Origin: Spirochaetaceae bacterium
Lineage (GTDB): Bacteria > Spirochaetota > Spirochaetia > DSM-27196 > PXBQ01
Assembly: GCA_007695285.1 (NCBI GenBank)
Contig: REEC01000125.1
Span: 62,001 to 126,000 of the forward strand
Direction of reading: 5' to 3'
DNA length: 64,000 nt
This document shows positions 23,623 to 31,529 of this stretch, piece after piece. Both the position numbers and the translations under genes were made by a program. The notes under the pieces are model-generated. The model did not search any database. It saw only the letters and a list, made by a program, of their open reading frames with translations, and had not been told where the DNA came from. Each line of letters opens with the position of its first letter. Within the stretch, counting starts at the first letter, position 1.

Positions 23623-24446
23623 AACCTCGCGCGCAATCGGTGCACAAAACGGCGTTCAAGCGTGGGAGTCGGACGTACTTCAACTCGAGTTTGTTTTTTC
23701 CGCGGTCGGTGCGCGACGATGTATTTGTTTTGTATGGTTTTGTTCGCACCGCGGACAACTACGTCGACGCCGTTCCACAGGACGCGGCCGGATTTCGGTC
23801 ATTCCGGGAGCGGTATGACCGTGCGGTTCGTGGACAGAAGAGCGGCGACATCATCGTCGATTCGTTTGTCGAGTTGATGAGGCGTACGTCGATCGAACGC
23901 GTCTGGGTCGATGCCTTTCTCGACGCGATGGCCGCGGATCTCAAAAAAAACCGTTACGCGACGATCGACGAGACCATCGCGTACATGTACGGCAGCGCGG
24001 AGGTCGTCGGCCTGTTCATGTGCGCGATTCTTGGACTCCCGGAACGACTTCACGATCAGGCAAAACTGCTCGGCCGCTCGATGCAGATTATCAACTTTGT
24101 ACGAGATATCGCCGAGGACAATGAGTTCGACCGCACGTACCTGCCGATCGACGAAACGCGACTCCCGGACCTGAACGAGGCATCTGCTTCGGCCGATCCC
24201 GATGAGTACCGCCATTTCATCACGCGACAACTCGCGCGATACGCGGAGTGGCGCCGTAGCGCGAACGGTGCGTTCTCGGCGATTCCTCGCCGGTACAGGG
24301 TGCCGATCAAGACAGCGGCGGAGATGTACGACTGGACCGCCGAAAAGATCCGGCGTGATCCTTTTGTCGTGTATCGAAAAAAAGTCAAACCCTCGCGTCT
24401 GCGTATCTTCAGCCGCGTTCTTGCGAACACGTTAACCCGGAGGTGA
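23619..24446 (+). CDS. crtB: Phytoene synthase CrtB
   Basis: A 275-residue trans-prenyl head-to-head synthase. The first Asp-rich motif appears as RTADNYVDAV and the second as INFVRDIAEDNEFDRTYLP, both matching CrtB/squalene synthase enzymes. It joins two geranylgeranyl diphosphates to give phytoene. The start overlaps the crtI stop (ATGA), with AAGGA upstream, and the prenyl diphosphate synthase begins two bases after its end. The full crtI-crtB-prenyltransferase order indicates a dedicated pigment operon. Confidence 0.94.
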   Translation: MKPRAQSVHKTAFKRGSRTYFNSSLFFPRSVRDDVFVLYGFVRTADNYVDAVPQDAAGFRSFRERYDRAVRGQKSGDIIVDSFVELMRRTSIERVWVDAFLDAMAADLKKNRYATIDETIAYMYGSAEVVGLFMCAILGLPERLHDQAKLLGRSMQIINFVRDIAEDNEFDRTYLPIDETRLPDLNEASASADPDEYRHFITRQLARYAEWRRSANGAFSAIPRRYRVPIKTAAEMYDWTAEKIRRDPFVVYRKKVKPSRLRIFSRVLANTLTRR

Positions 24447-24447
24447 C

Positions 24448-25509
24448 ATGGCTACTTATCTCGAAAGAGCGCGCGGCGCGATTATTGCGCGCCTCGACGA
24501 CGTGCTTTCCGCCGATGCCGATGTCTTTTTGGACGTGAACGGTTGGGGCACCGACGTCTCGCGCAGACTCGTGGCGTACATGAGGCCGGGCAAGATGATT
24601 CGCGGAGCGTTGACGGTGCTCTCGACGCAGATGTACTCGGGTGATTACGCGCCGGCGCTCGACGCGGCGGTTTCGATGGAGCTTATCCAGGCGTTTCTTT
24701 TGATCCATGACGACATAATGGACCGTGACACGGTGCGTCGCGGCAATCCGTCGGTTCATCGCCAGTACGAGCTGTACTCGGACGAGCATGACATTCCAGA
24801 TCGCGCGCACTTCGGCGTCTCGATGGCGATCTGTGCAGGAGACGTCGCGGTTCTTCGCGCGTTCGATCTGGTGTCGCGACTCGCGATCCCAGATGGGGTC
24901 GTTCGTGCGGTAATCGGTACGATCGCACGCGAAATAGCAACCGTCGGGCTCGCCCAGATGGGCGACGTATACTTCGGTGCGTCCGGGTACGAGCCGTCGG
25001 AAGCTGAGATCCTTGACGTTTACCGGTACAAGACCGCCCGTTACACGTTCTCGCTTCCGTTGATGACCGGCGCGACGATCGCGGGTTGTGACACTGAGAC
25101 GGTCGAGTCGCTCGGGACGCTTGGGGAACACGTCGGTATCGCGTTTCAAATCCGAGACGATGAACTCGGAATGATGGGGACCGCCGATGAGATAGGAAAA
25201 CCCGTGGGAACCGACATCGTAGAGAACAAAAAAACGTTGCTGAGATCCTGTCTTTTCTCTGCGCTCGATAACACGCCGCAACACGATAGAATACGCGCCG
25301 TGTTCGGCGGTGCTCGGGTGTCGCACGACGAGATCGAGCTGGTGCGCGACGCAGTTCGTTCGACCGGTGCCCTCGATCGTGCGGCTCGGACGGCGAATGA
25401 ACACGTCGCCGCGGCCGAGGCTCTCGTCCGCGATCTTGTGGTCCCAAACCCTGAGCTCCGCGAGACGTTGAACGAAGTCATCCGTTACGCGGTCACGAGG
25501 CGAGTATGA
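24448..25509 (+). CDS. crtE: Polyprenyl (geranylgeranyl) diphosphate synthase
   Basis: A 353-residue trans-prenyl diphosphate synthase with the first Asp-rich motif LLIHDDIMDRD, GNPSVHRQY following, and the second motif QIRDDELGMMGTADEIGKPVGTDI with the conserved Lys-Thr pair after it. The preceding GKMIRG supplies the usual diphosphate-binding Lys and Arg. The second motif reads DDELG rather than DDxxD, as in several bacterial short-chain synthases. Given its place behind crtI and crtB, the product is most likely C20 geranylgeranyl diphosphate for phytoene. The chain length is inference. It ends overlapping the HAD gene (ATGA). Confidence 0.88.
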   Translation: MATYLERARGAIIARLDDVLSADADVFLDVNGWGTDVSRRLVAYMRPGKMIRGALTVLSTQMYSGDYAPALDAAVSMELIQAFLLIHDDIMDRDTVRRGNPSVHRQYELYSDEHDIPDRAHFGVSMAICAGDVAVLRAFDLVSRLAIPDGVVRAVIGTIAREIATVGLAQMGDVYFGASGYEPSEAEILDVYRYKTARYTFSLPLMTGATIAGCDTETVESLGTLGEHVGIAFQIRDDELGMMGTADEIGKPVGTDIVENKKTLLRSCLFSALDNTPQHDRIRAVFGGARVSHDEIELVRDAVRSTGALDRAARTANEHVAAAEALVRDLVVPNPELRETLNEVIRYAVTRRV

Positions 25510-26177
25510 GGCCCGAAGAAGAAACACTCGACGAGCGGCCGATGGCGGTGTTGTTCGATATGGACGGCGTAATCGTCGATTCGGAAGACATTCTCGCGGA
25601 AGCCGCGATCGAGATGTTTGCCGAACACGGCGTTTGTGTCGAGGCCGACGATTTTCATCCGTTTCGGGGAATGGGAGAAAACGCGTATCTCGGCGGGGTC
25701 GCAGAACAGCATTCGGCGGACCTCGATATAAGTGCTGCAAAAGCGCGGACGTACGAGCTGTACCGCCGGCGCGTCGCGGGACGGCTCACCGCGCTACCCG
25801 GCGCTGAAGAGTTGATCGAGTTCTGCCGGTTAAACGGGCTCAAGACGGCACTCGCGTCGAGCGCGGACGCCGAAAAGGTACTCCCGAGTCTTGACGCGAT
25901 CGGCGTCTCGCGCGACCGGTTTGATACGATCATCACGGGAGAAGACGTCGAACGAAAAAAACCGTATCCCGACATTTATCTTCTCGCGGCCGAGAGAATT
26001 GGAGTTGATCCGCGGCGGTGCATCGTCGTGGAGGATGCCATCAGCGGCGTCGAGGCTGCGATCTCTGCGGGGGCACGGTGTCTCGCGGTGACGACGAGTT
26101 ATCCACGCGAGAAACTCAAACGTGCTCACTGGGTCGTGGATTCGCTACTCGAGGCCCCAATCGACGCGTTTGTGTAA
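25506..26177 (+). CDS. HAD-family phosphatase (beta-phosphoglucomutase-like)
   Basis: A 223-residue HAD subfamily IA protein. Motif I is LFDMDGVIVDSE, motif II lies in LASSADAEK, motif III is the Lys in RKKPYPDIY, and motif IV is VVEDAISGVEAA. A helical cap (GMGENAYLGGVAEQH) matches phosphoglycolate phosphatase and beta-phosphoglucomutase types. The substrate is not predictable. It is the last gene of the carotenoid operon, overlapping the prenyl synthase stop, and its 3' end overlaps the convergent pdxT by 52 bases. Confidence 0.88.
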   Translation: MRPEEETLDERPMAVLFDMDGVIVDSEDILAEAAIEMFAEHGVCVEADDFHPFRGMGENAYLGGVAEQHSADLDISAAKARTYELYRRRVAGRLTALPGAEELIEFCRLNGLKTALASSADAEKVLPSLDAIGVSRDRFDTIITGEDVERKKPYPDIYLLAAERIGVDPRRCIVVEDAISGVEAAISAGARCLAVTTSYPREKLKRAHWVVDSLLEAPIDAFV

Positions 26178-26749
26178 CAGGCACACCTCTGCGTGACCAT
26201 CGACAAAAACAGCTCGTGCACGCGCGTATCGTCGGTTAGTTCGGGATGAAACGTCGCGCAAAGGCAACGCGACGATCGCACGAGCACCGGATGGTCTTCG
26301 TAATGCGCGAGCACTTCAACGTCGGACCCCGTCGCGCGGATAATCGGTGCGCGGATAAACACCCCCCGGACCGCAGGGGAACCGAGTTCGTGAGATGCGA
26401 TGTCCGCTTCAAAGCTATCGACCTGGCGGCCGTACGCATTCCTCTCGATCGTGACGTCGATCAATCCCAAGGTTAACTGTTCGCTCTCGCGTATTGTGCG
26501 CGCGCAAAGAATGGCACCCGCGCACGTTCCAAAGACCGGAATTTCCGCGGCCCGAATCGGTTCGAGCAGGCCAAACCTCTCGATCAACATCCCGATCGTC
26601 GTGCTCTCGCCGCCCGGAATCACGAGACCGTCGAGGCACGCAATATTCGCGACAGATCGTACGGCGACCGTCCGCGCGCCGATCGCGCGAAACATCGCGT
26701 CGTGGCGCGCGTAGTCGCCCTGAAACGAGAGAATTCCGATCGATACCAC
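26126..26749 (-). CDS. pdxT: Pyridoxal 5'-phosphate synthase glutaminase subunit
   Basis: About 207 residues. The track opens upstream inside pdxS; I choose GTG 26749, four bases after the pdxS stop, giving the PdxT start VVSIGILSFQGDYARH. The glutaminase triad is visible: Cys in VFGTCAGAILC and the His-x-Glu of FHPELTDD. PGGESTTIG is the oxyanion region. PdxT releases ammonia from glutamine and passes it to PdxS. The C-terminus carries about 20 extra Ser/Thr/Cys-rich residues (after LFLSMVTQR), which overlap the convergent HAD gene. Start certainty is moderate because the ribosome site is weak. Confidence 0.93.
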   Translation of the reverse strand: MVSIGILSFQGDYARHDAMFRAIGARTVAVRSVANIACLDGLVIPGGESTTIGMLIERFGLLEPIRAAEIPVFGTCAGAILCARTIRESEQLTLGLIDVTIERNAYGRQVDSFEADIASHELGSPAVRGVFIRAPIIRATGSDVEVLAHYEDHPVLVRSSRCLCATFHPELTDDTRVHELFLSMVTQRCACYTNASIGASSSESTTQ

Positions 26750-26753
26750 GTTC

Positions 26754-27701
26754 TTACCAGCCACGACCCGCGATTTTTGTGGTTGCGTCCATCGATGCGA
26801 CACTTACGCCCATCATCGGTTCGCCGAGGCCCGCGGAAATGTCCGCTAGTTTCGCTGGGTCGTCGTAGTTGGCAACCGCGTCGACGATCGCACGCGCGCG
26901 GCCGGCCGGGTCCGACGACTTGAAAATGCCCGAACCGACAAAGACCGCCTCGGCGCCTAACTGGATCATGAGCGCGGCGTCGGCCGGGGTCGCGACGCCG
27001 CCCGCCGAGAAGTTCGGTACCGGTAGACGACCGGTCTCAGCGACCTCGCACACGAGTTCGTACGGAGCGCCGAGGTCCTTCGCCGCGGTCATGAGTTCTT
27101 CGCGACGAAGCGTCGTGAGCCGCCGGATCTCGTCGGTCAATGTGCGCATATGCCGAACCGCTTCGACGATGTCGCCGGTACCCGCTTCGCCTTTGGTCCG
27201 GATCATCGCGGCCCCTTCGCCGATTCGGCGGAGCGCCTCGCCGAGATCCCGGCAGCCGCACACGAAAGGAACCACGAACTCGTGTTTTTCAACGTGGTAC
27301 ATCTCGTCGGCCGGAGTCAGGACTTCGCTTTCGTCGATGAAGTCGACTCCGAGAGCCTCGAGAATTCGCGCTTCGACGAAATGTCCAATCCGGCACTTCG
27401 CCATCACGGGAATGGTCACGGCCTTTTGAATCTCCCGTATCATTGCGGGATCCGACATGCGCGCCACGCCGCCGTGCGCGCGAATGTCGGCAGGGACACG
27501 CTCGAGTGCCATTACAGCTTGAGCTCCGGCCTCCGCGGCAATCCGGGCTTGTTCGACGTTTGTGACATCCATGATGACGCCACCTTTCAACATCTCGGCC
27601 AAGCCGACCTTGGTTCGCCATGTCGCCTTTTGTCGTGCCGACCAACTGCCGTGACTATTCTTTTGTGTCTCGTCGCCATTTCTCTGAGTGTCTTCGCTCA
27701 T
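26754..27701 (-). CDS. pdxS: Pyridoxal 5'-phosphate synthase lyase subunit
   Basis: A 315-residue PdxS/SNZ protein with an N-terminal hydrophilic extension of about 25 residues, then the highly conserved [71 protein letters not shown] and [21 protein letters not shown]. It condenses ribose 5-phosphate, glyceraldehyde 3-phosphate and ammonia to PLP in the R5P-dependent pathway. GGAGGAAACG precedes the ATG, and a 17-bp-spaced promoter lies about 75 bases upstream. pdxT follows immediately. The divergent neighbour yggS handles PLP homeostasis, so the locus is a vitamin B6 module. Confidence 0.97.
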   Translation of the reverse strand: MSEDTQRNGDETQKNSHGSWSARQKATWRTKVGLAEMLKGGVIMDVTNVEQARIAAEAGAQAVMALERVPADIRAHGGVARMSDPAMIREIQKAVTIPVMAKCRIGHFVEARILEALGVDFIDESEVLTPADEMYHVEKHEFVVPFVCGCRDLGEALRRIGEGAAMIRTKGEAGTGDIVEAVRHMRTLTDEIRRLTTLRREELMTAAKDLGAPYELVCEVAETGRLPVPNFSAGGVATPADAALMIQLGAEAVFVGSGIFKSSDPAGRARAIVDAVANYDDPAKLADISAGLGEPMMGVSVASMDATTKIAGRGW

Positions 27702-27778
27702 ATCGTTTCCTCCGGGACCCTTTCGTTTGTTGGTGGTACCGCCACGACACCGGAAGTTTTCCGACGGACGGCATCGCT

Positions 27779-27807
27779 ACAGTATGTGAGAATGATCGCG
27801 TAGTCAA
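27779..27807 (-). promoter_or_regulatory. pdxST promoter
   Basis: On the minus strand TTGACT and TACTGT are separated by 17 bp, giving a 5' leader of about 70 bases before pdxS. No PdxR-type regulator gene is in the window. Confidence 0.7.
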
Positions 27808-27849
27808 CACGAGTTCGCTACCACCCGTGGACAGCCCTATACGACCGGC

Positions 27850-27880
27850 TTGTCTCGCACGTACCGCACCGTGGTAGAAT
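27850..27880 (+). promoter_or_regulatory. Candidate yggS promoter
   Basis: TTGTCT and TAGAAT separated by 19 bp; the -10 ends six bases before the GTG start of the PLP homeostasis gene, so the transcript could start at the start codon. The -35 spacing is long, making this a weak call. Confidence 0.35.
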
Positions 27881-27886
27881 ATACTG

Positions 27887-28615
27887 GTGAAAAGACGCGA
27901 CGACGAGACAACCAACGATATTCCTGCGAGGGTCGCACACGTTCGGCACCGGATAGGCGAGGCCGCTCGGCGCGCCGGACGTTCACCCGATGAGGTCACG
28001 CTGATGGTCGTCGGAAAGACGTTTCCGTTTTGTGACATCGCGCGCGCGGTCGACGCCGGAGTCGAATACGTTGGGGAGAATCGGGTGCAAGAGGCGGAAG
28101 ATAAATACACGAATCCCGATCGGCCTTTTCATCTCCACTTGATCGGACACCTTCAATCGAACAAGGCGCGGCGCGTCCCCGGGGTGTTCTCGTGCGTTCA
28201 GTCAATCGACTCGGTGCGTATCGCGCGCGCTCTCGACCAAGCAATCGCGTCGGATGAGTCGCGCGTCGCGGAATCGATCGAGATCATGCTACAACTCAAT
28301 GTATCCCACGAATCGACCAAGTTCGGATTCACCGATGAGTCCGAGCTGCGGCGGGCTCTCGATACGATCTTGACTCTCAAACACGTTCGAGCGACCGGCT
28401 TGATGGCGATTGGACCGTTCACCGATGACGAGAGCGCGATCAGAGCGGCGTTTCGTGCCGCGTTTGCCTGTTTTTCGACTGTTCGTGAGTCGCGCGTAAC
28501 GGATCAATTTTGCCGTTTGTCGATCGGAATGAGCGACGACTTTGAACTCGCGATCGAAGAAGGCTCGACCTTCGTCCGGATCGGCTCGGCGATACTCGGC
28601 AGGCGCGCACGATGA
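27887..28615 (+). CDS. PLP homeostasis protein (YggS/PLPBP family)
   Basis: A 242-residue PLP-binding TIM-barrel protein. The PLP Lys lies in LMVVGKTFPF; GVEYVGENRVQEAEDKY, FHLHLIGHLQSNKAR and LQLNVSHESTKFGF are hallmark blocks, ending with LSIGMSDDFELAIEEGSTFVRIGSAILG. It has no enzymatic activity in known homologues but controls PLP supply and toxicity. Divergent from pdxST with about 185 bases between. No Shine-Dalgarno precedes the GTG, suggesting leaderless translation. Confidence 0.94.
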   Translation: MKRRDDETTNDIPARVAHVRHRIGEAARRAGRSPDEVTLMVVGKTFPFCDIARAVDAGVEYVGENRVQEAEDKYTNPDRPFHLHLIGHLQSNKARRVPGVFSCVQSIDSVRIARALDQAIASDESRVAESIEIMLQLNVSHESTKFGFTDESELRRALDTILTLKHVRATGLMAIGPFTDDESAIRAAFRAAFACFSTVRESRVTDQFCRLSIGMSDDFELAIEEGSTFVRIGSAILGRRAR

Positions 28616-29007
28616 AACGGATCCTCGGATTGTTTTTGCTCTTCATCTTGACCGCTGCGGTTACCCCGGCAGCCGAACCGGAACCATATACCAGGGACGA
28701 GTTTCCCGAGTGGGCGCTCAACGTCCGCCGTGGCGAGATAATCGCTTTCGGCGCGCTGCCGGTCGCGCTATTGGTGTCCAACTTGCTGTACGATCTCGGA
28801 CGGTTTGTCGTGAAGAGCGTCGAAGCCCGTCGGCTCGATTCTCAATACGCTCCTTGGTTCTTCGGACCGCCGAGTAAACCACCGCTGTCGCCGGATGAGA
28901 AGAAGGTCGTGTTTTCGATCGGCGTCTCGCTTTCGGTCGGAGTCGCGGTCGCCGACTATCTGCTCGGCCGTCGAGAGACGGCCGGCGCCGACGGTCGAGA
29001 CAAGTAA
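28612..29007 (+). CDS. Hypothetical membrane protein
   Basis: A 131-residue protein with a cleavable-looking signal (MKRILGLFLLFILTAAVTPAAE), a transmembrane-like helix (about residues 43-62, FGALPVALLVSNLLYDLG) and a second hydrophobic helix near the end (VVFSIGVSLSVGVAVADYLLG), with a Pro-rich loop FFGPPSKPPLSPDEKK between. It overlaps the yggS stop (ATGA), and the rluD-like start overlaps its own stop by one base, so it is part of a three-gene unit. The same layout (short membrane protein before RluA) may be spirochaete-specific. Function unknown. Confidence 0.7.
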   Translation: MKRILGLFLLFILTAAVTPAAEPEPYTRDEFPEWALNVRRGEIIAFGALPVALLVSNLLYDLGRFVVKSVEARRLDSQYAPWFFGPPSKPPLSPDEKKVVFSIGVSLSVGVAVADYLLGRRETAGADGRDK

Positions 29008-29951
29008 TGCCGACGGAACGGACTTTTTCGGTCATCCTCGACGACGAGACATGGGTAGGAGAGCGGATCGACCGCTACCTTGCCGAGGGGCTCGGGATCG
29101 GATCAAGGAGCCAGATCAAGGCGCGCATCACCGCGCTCTCGGTCAACGGGACCGACGCAAAACTCAGCCGTATTCTTGTCCACGGGGACACGATCAATGC
29201 AACCATACGCGATCCTCAGCCCCCCGTCTACGCGCCGAAAGAGATGGACCTCACGGTAATGTACGAGGATCACTCGGTGCTCGTCGTGGAGAAAGAGGCG
29301 GGCGTGGTTGTTCATCCCGGCGCCGGGCATCACGATCAAACGCTGATTCAGGGTGTGATGTTTCGCCGACTCGAGATGGCCGGGGCTTTCGAGGACGGCA
29401 CTCGCCCCGGCGTTGTGCACCGACTCGACAAAGAGACCTCGGGCGTGATCATCGTTGCCAAGACTCCCGACGCGCTCGCACAGCTCGCCGATCAGTTCCA
29501 GAAACGCGAAACGAAAAAAACGTACCTCACGATCGTACACGGTCGGCCGAGGAAAAGAACAGGAGTGATCGACGCACGTATCGGGCGCGACCCGAAACAC
29601 CGCCAACGCTTCACGGTTGTTTCCGAAGGCGGAAAACGATCAAAGACGAAGTACCACGTCGTGCGGAGCTGGGGCGATTACTCGTTGATCGCGGCGTCTC
29701 CAATCACCGGTCGTACTCACCAGATCCGGGTTCACCTTCTTTCGATCGGCTGCCCGGTTGTCGGTGACACGGTGTACGGGCGGAAAGCCGACAACCTCCC
29801 GGAAATCGGACTCGCACTACACGCGTACATGCTCGGGATAACGCTCCCGGGGGAAAAGACTCCGACTTTGTTCCGGACGCGTTTCCCGGGGCGTTTTCGT
29901 CGAGTGATCGATGAACTCAACCGTCGCCCGGGCCGGCGAGCAAAGGGTTGA
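29007..29951 (+). CDS. RluA-family 23S rRNA pseudouridine synthase (RluD-like)
   Basis: A 314-residue protein with an N-terminal S4 RNA-binding domain (ERIDRYLAEGLGIGSRSQIKARI) and the RluA catalytic domain. The active-site block is GVVHRLDKETSGVIIVAKT with the catalytic Asp, followed by RTHQIRVHLLSIGCPVVGDTVYG. Architecture and length fit RluD, which modifies helix 69 of 23S rRNA, though target specificity is not certain from sequence. The stop lies inside the convergent MBL-like gene, with a 35-base overlap. Confidence 0.92.
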   Translation: MPTERTFSVILDDETWVGERIDRYLAEGLGIGSRSQIKARITALSVNGTDAKLSRILVHGDTINATIRDPQPPVYAPKEMDLTVMYEDHSVLVVEKEAGVVVHPGAGHHDQTLIQGVMFRRLEMAGAFEDGTRPGVVHRLDKETSGVIIVAKTPDALAQLADQFQKRETKKTYLTIVHGRPRKRTGVIDARIGRDPKHRQRFTVVSEGGKRSKTKYHVVRSWGDYSLIAASPITGRTHQIRVHLLSIGCPVVGDTVYGRKADNLPEIGLALHAYMLGITLPGEKTPTLFRTRFPGRFRRVIDELNRRPGRRAKG

Positions 29952-30486
29952 ACGTGCGCTCTATCTCCGCCGTTGACGGCGGCCCGCGGTGCGGGAAGAT
30001 CGGCGTGTACCCCGGAAACTTGGCGAGCTTCTCGCTTAACCCCGGCACCACGAGTGCGTGCACGAACGAGTCTATTTCCTCGCCGACCACGCCGGCCTCC
30101 AACAGATCGCCGGTAAACAGCCACGGACCTATCCGGTAAATAACCGAACTCGAGGCGATCTCGTTTACGCCGAGTACGCCAACGCTGATATCGCCAAGCG
30201 TAAGTTCGGCACCCGGAACCACGGATTCACACCGAACACCGTGAAACGATGCGACAGCCGCGTACAGCTCGATATCGTATACCTTTGCGATCGTCGAGAT
30301 ACTGCGGGCAAAGACCTCGTCAGGATGCGTGAGCAGTACAGAACGCACGTATAGGCCGTTTTTCTCTATCAACTCGAGAAAAGGTACGTCGAGTACAAAG
30401 GGATCGATCAGTACCGCGTCACCAGGCGTGTCGGGTGCGATGAGGTACGAGTTTCTGCCGCCGGATGTACGAACGAAGACCTTCAT
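29917..30486 (-). CDS. Degenerate metallo-beta-lactamase-fold protein
   Basis: A 189-residue protein that follows the glyoxalase-II/MBL strand order: NSYLIA start, AVLIDPF, RSVLLTHPDEVFA, then LFTGDLLEAGVVG and IFPHRGPPST. The metal motif HxHxDH is absent; only the first His of LLTHPDE remains, so zinc binding is probably lost or altered. GDLL (usually GDxLF) and the late His are retained. It may be a pseudo-enzyme or use another metal. It overlaps the pentapeptide-repeat gene by four bases and the convergent RluA gene by 35. Confidence 0.7.
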   Translation of the reverse strand: MKVFVRTSGGRNSYLIAPDTPGDAVLIDPFVLDVPFLELIEKNGLYVRSVLLTHPDEVFARSISTIAKVYDIELYAAVASFHGVRCESVVPGAELTLGDISVGVLGVNEIASSSVIYRIGPWLFTGDLLEAGVVGEEIDSFVHALVVPGLSEKLAKFPGYTPIFPHRGPPSTAEIERTFNPLLAGPGDG

Positions 30487-31178
30487 CTCGGCTCCTGCGC
30501 CGACGGGAAAACCGCTTCTTCCTGATTCGAGTTGCGAAACGTCACATCGCCGAACTTCGCGTTCTTGAAAGTCGTATCGCGCACGTTACAGTTGGCAAAT
30601 CGAACCCCGTCGAGCGACGCGCCGACGAAACGCGTTCTTTCAAGATCCGAGTCGACGACCGACACCTGGTTACACCGAGATCCGACAAAATTACAGAGCG
30701 GGAGTTCGACGTTGTAGAATACACAGTCGCGAAGTACCGCGCCGCCAAAAACGCACGCCGAAAAAAACGACGCCGAAAACGCACAATCGATAAACTCCAC
30801 GAAGTCGAAGAAACAGAGACTCACCTCAAGATCGGTAAACCGGCATCCGACGAACGATGCGCGCGAAAACGCGCACCGGTCTATCCTGAGGCCGTCGAAC
30901 GAAACCGTCTGGAATCGCACTCCACTCCAGTTCGTCGAGACGTGTTCGGATACGCTCGAAAGTTGGGCCTTGACAGCCGCGACGTACGCGCTCTTGCCCT
31001 CGATGTGTTCAAAGCATGTCTGCGCGCCGCTCACGCGTGTGCTCGGGCACCCGGGGGTGAAACACGCAACCAACGGAAACATAGGCCAACGGTATCGTAT
31101 CGGCGCGGACAAAGCAAGCTCATCAGTCACGCTTGTCGTCAAATTGACTTCGTGCATCGTCGGCGTACGCCGGCGCAT
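30483..31178 (-). CDS. Pentapeptide-repeat protein with N-terminal Cys/His cluster
   Basis: A 231-residue protein. The start is uncertain between ATG 31178 and ATG 31157, neither with a good ribosome site. Residues about 37-60 hold CFTPGCPS and CFEH, a C-x4-C-x9-C-x2-H arrangement that could bind zinc. From about residue 85 to the end there are roughly 25 pentapeptide repeats of the A/C-D/N-L/F-x-x type (SFDGLRIDRCAFSRASFVGCRF, VRFANCNVRDTTFKNAKF), which fold as a right-handed quadrilateral beta helix. No signal peptide is seen. Function is unknown; the helix may be a DNA mimic or a scaffold. Confidence 0.78.
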   Translation of the reverse strand: MRRRTPTMHEVNLTTSVTDELALSAPIRYRWPMFPLVACFTPGCPSTRVSGAQTCFEHIEGKSAYVAAVKAQLSSVSEHVSTNWSGVRFQTVSFDGLRIDRCAFSRASFVGCRFTDLEVSLCFFDFVEFIDCAFSASFFSACVFGGAVLRDCVFYNVELPLCNFVGSRCNQVSVVDSDLERTRFVGASLDGVRFANCNVRDTTFKNAKFGDVTFRNSNQEEAVFPSAQEPR

Positions 31179-31200
31179 GTTTGAGACCCACTGCGAAAGC

Positions 31201-31230
31201 TTGCGTAATACGCGGCGGTGAGGCTACTAT
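31201..31230 (+). promoter_or_regulatory. Candidate promoter of zinc-ribbon gene
   Basis: TTGCGT and TACTAT are separated by 18 bp, with only five bases between the -10 and the ATG at 31236. There is no Shine-Dalgarno at standard spacing. Confidence 0.4.
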
Positions 31231-31235
31231 CGGGT

Positions 31236-31529
31236 ATGGCCACGTGTTTTTCATGCGGGAAGGAGTTCCCGTACGGGTTCCGGGTGTACCGGAATACCCA
31301 TTGTCCGGTCTGCGACGCGGATGCAAAGGTATGTCTTAACTGCCGCTTCTACTCACCCGGTGCGCACTGGGACTGTTCGGAAACCGTCGACGACGAAGTC
31401 AAGGACAAGGACCGCGCAAACTTCTGCGATTTTTTCGTGCTCGGTCGCGGCGGTGGGCCCGACTCGCGGGAGACGGAAAAAAAGAACGCGGCTCGCGACG
31501 CGTTCAAAGGGTTGTTCGGCGATGAGTGA
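31236..31529 (+). CDS. Small zinc-ribbon protein
   Basis: About 97 residues from ATG 31236 (MATCFSCGKEF); the track's GTG start adds six residues. Cysteine pairs are CFSC, CPVC and CLNC plus later CSE and CDFF, so two zinc ribbons are likely. A charged helix (RETEKKNAARDAFKGLFGDE) closes the protein. No signal peptide is seen, so it is probably cytoplasmic. It overlaps murI by eight bases and is first in the murI-rsgA-mutS2 run. I do not recognise a characterised family; nucleic-acid or protein binding is the general expectation. Confidence 0.7.
   Translation: MATCFSCGKEFPYGFRVYRNTHCPVCDADAKVCLNCRFYSPGAHWDCSETVDDEVKDKDRANFCDFFVLGRGGGPDSRETEKKNAARDAFKGLFGDE

Noticed and set aside
24409-25740. 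443-residue minus-strand frame opposite the prenyl synthase
   Set aside because: Arg/His-rich translation without recognisable motifs, lying antisense to a clear prenyl diphosphate synthase; a GC-rich shadow frame.
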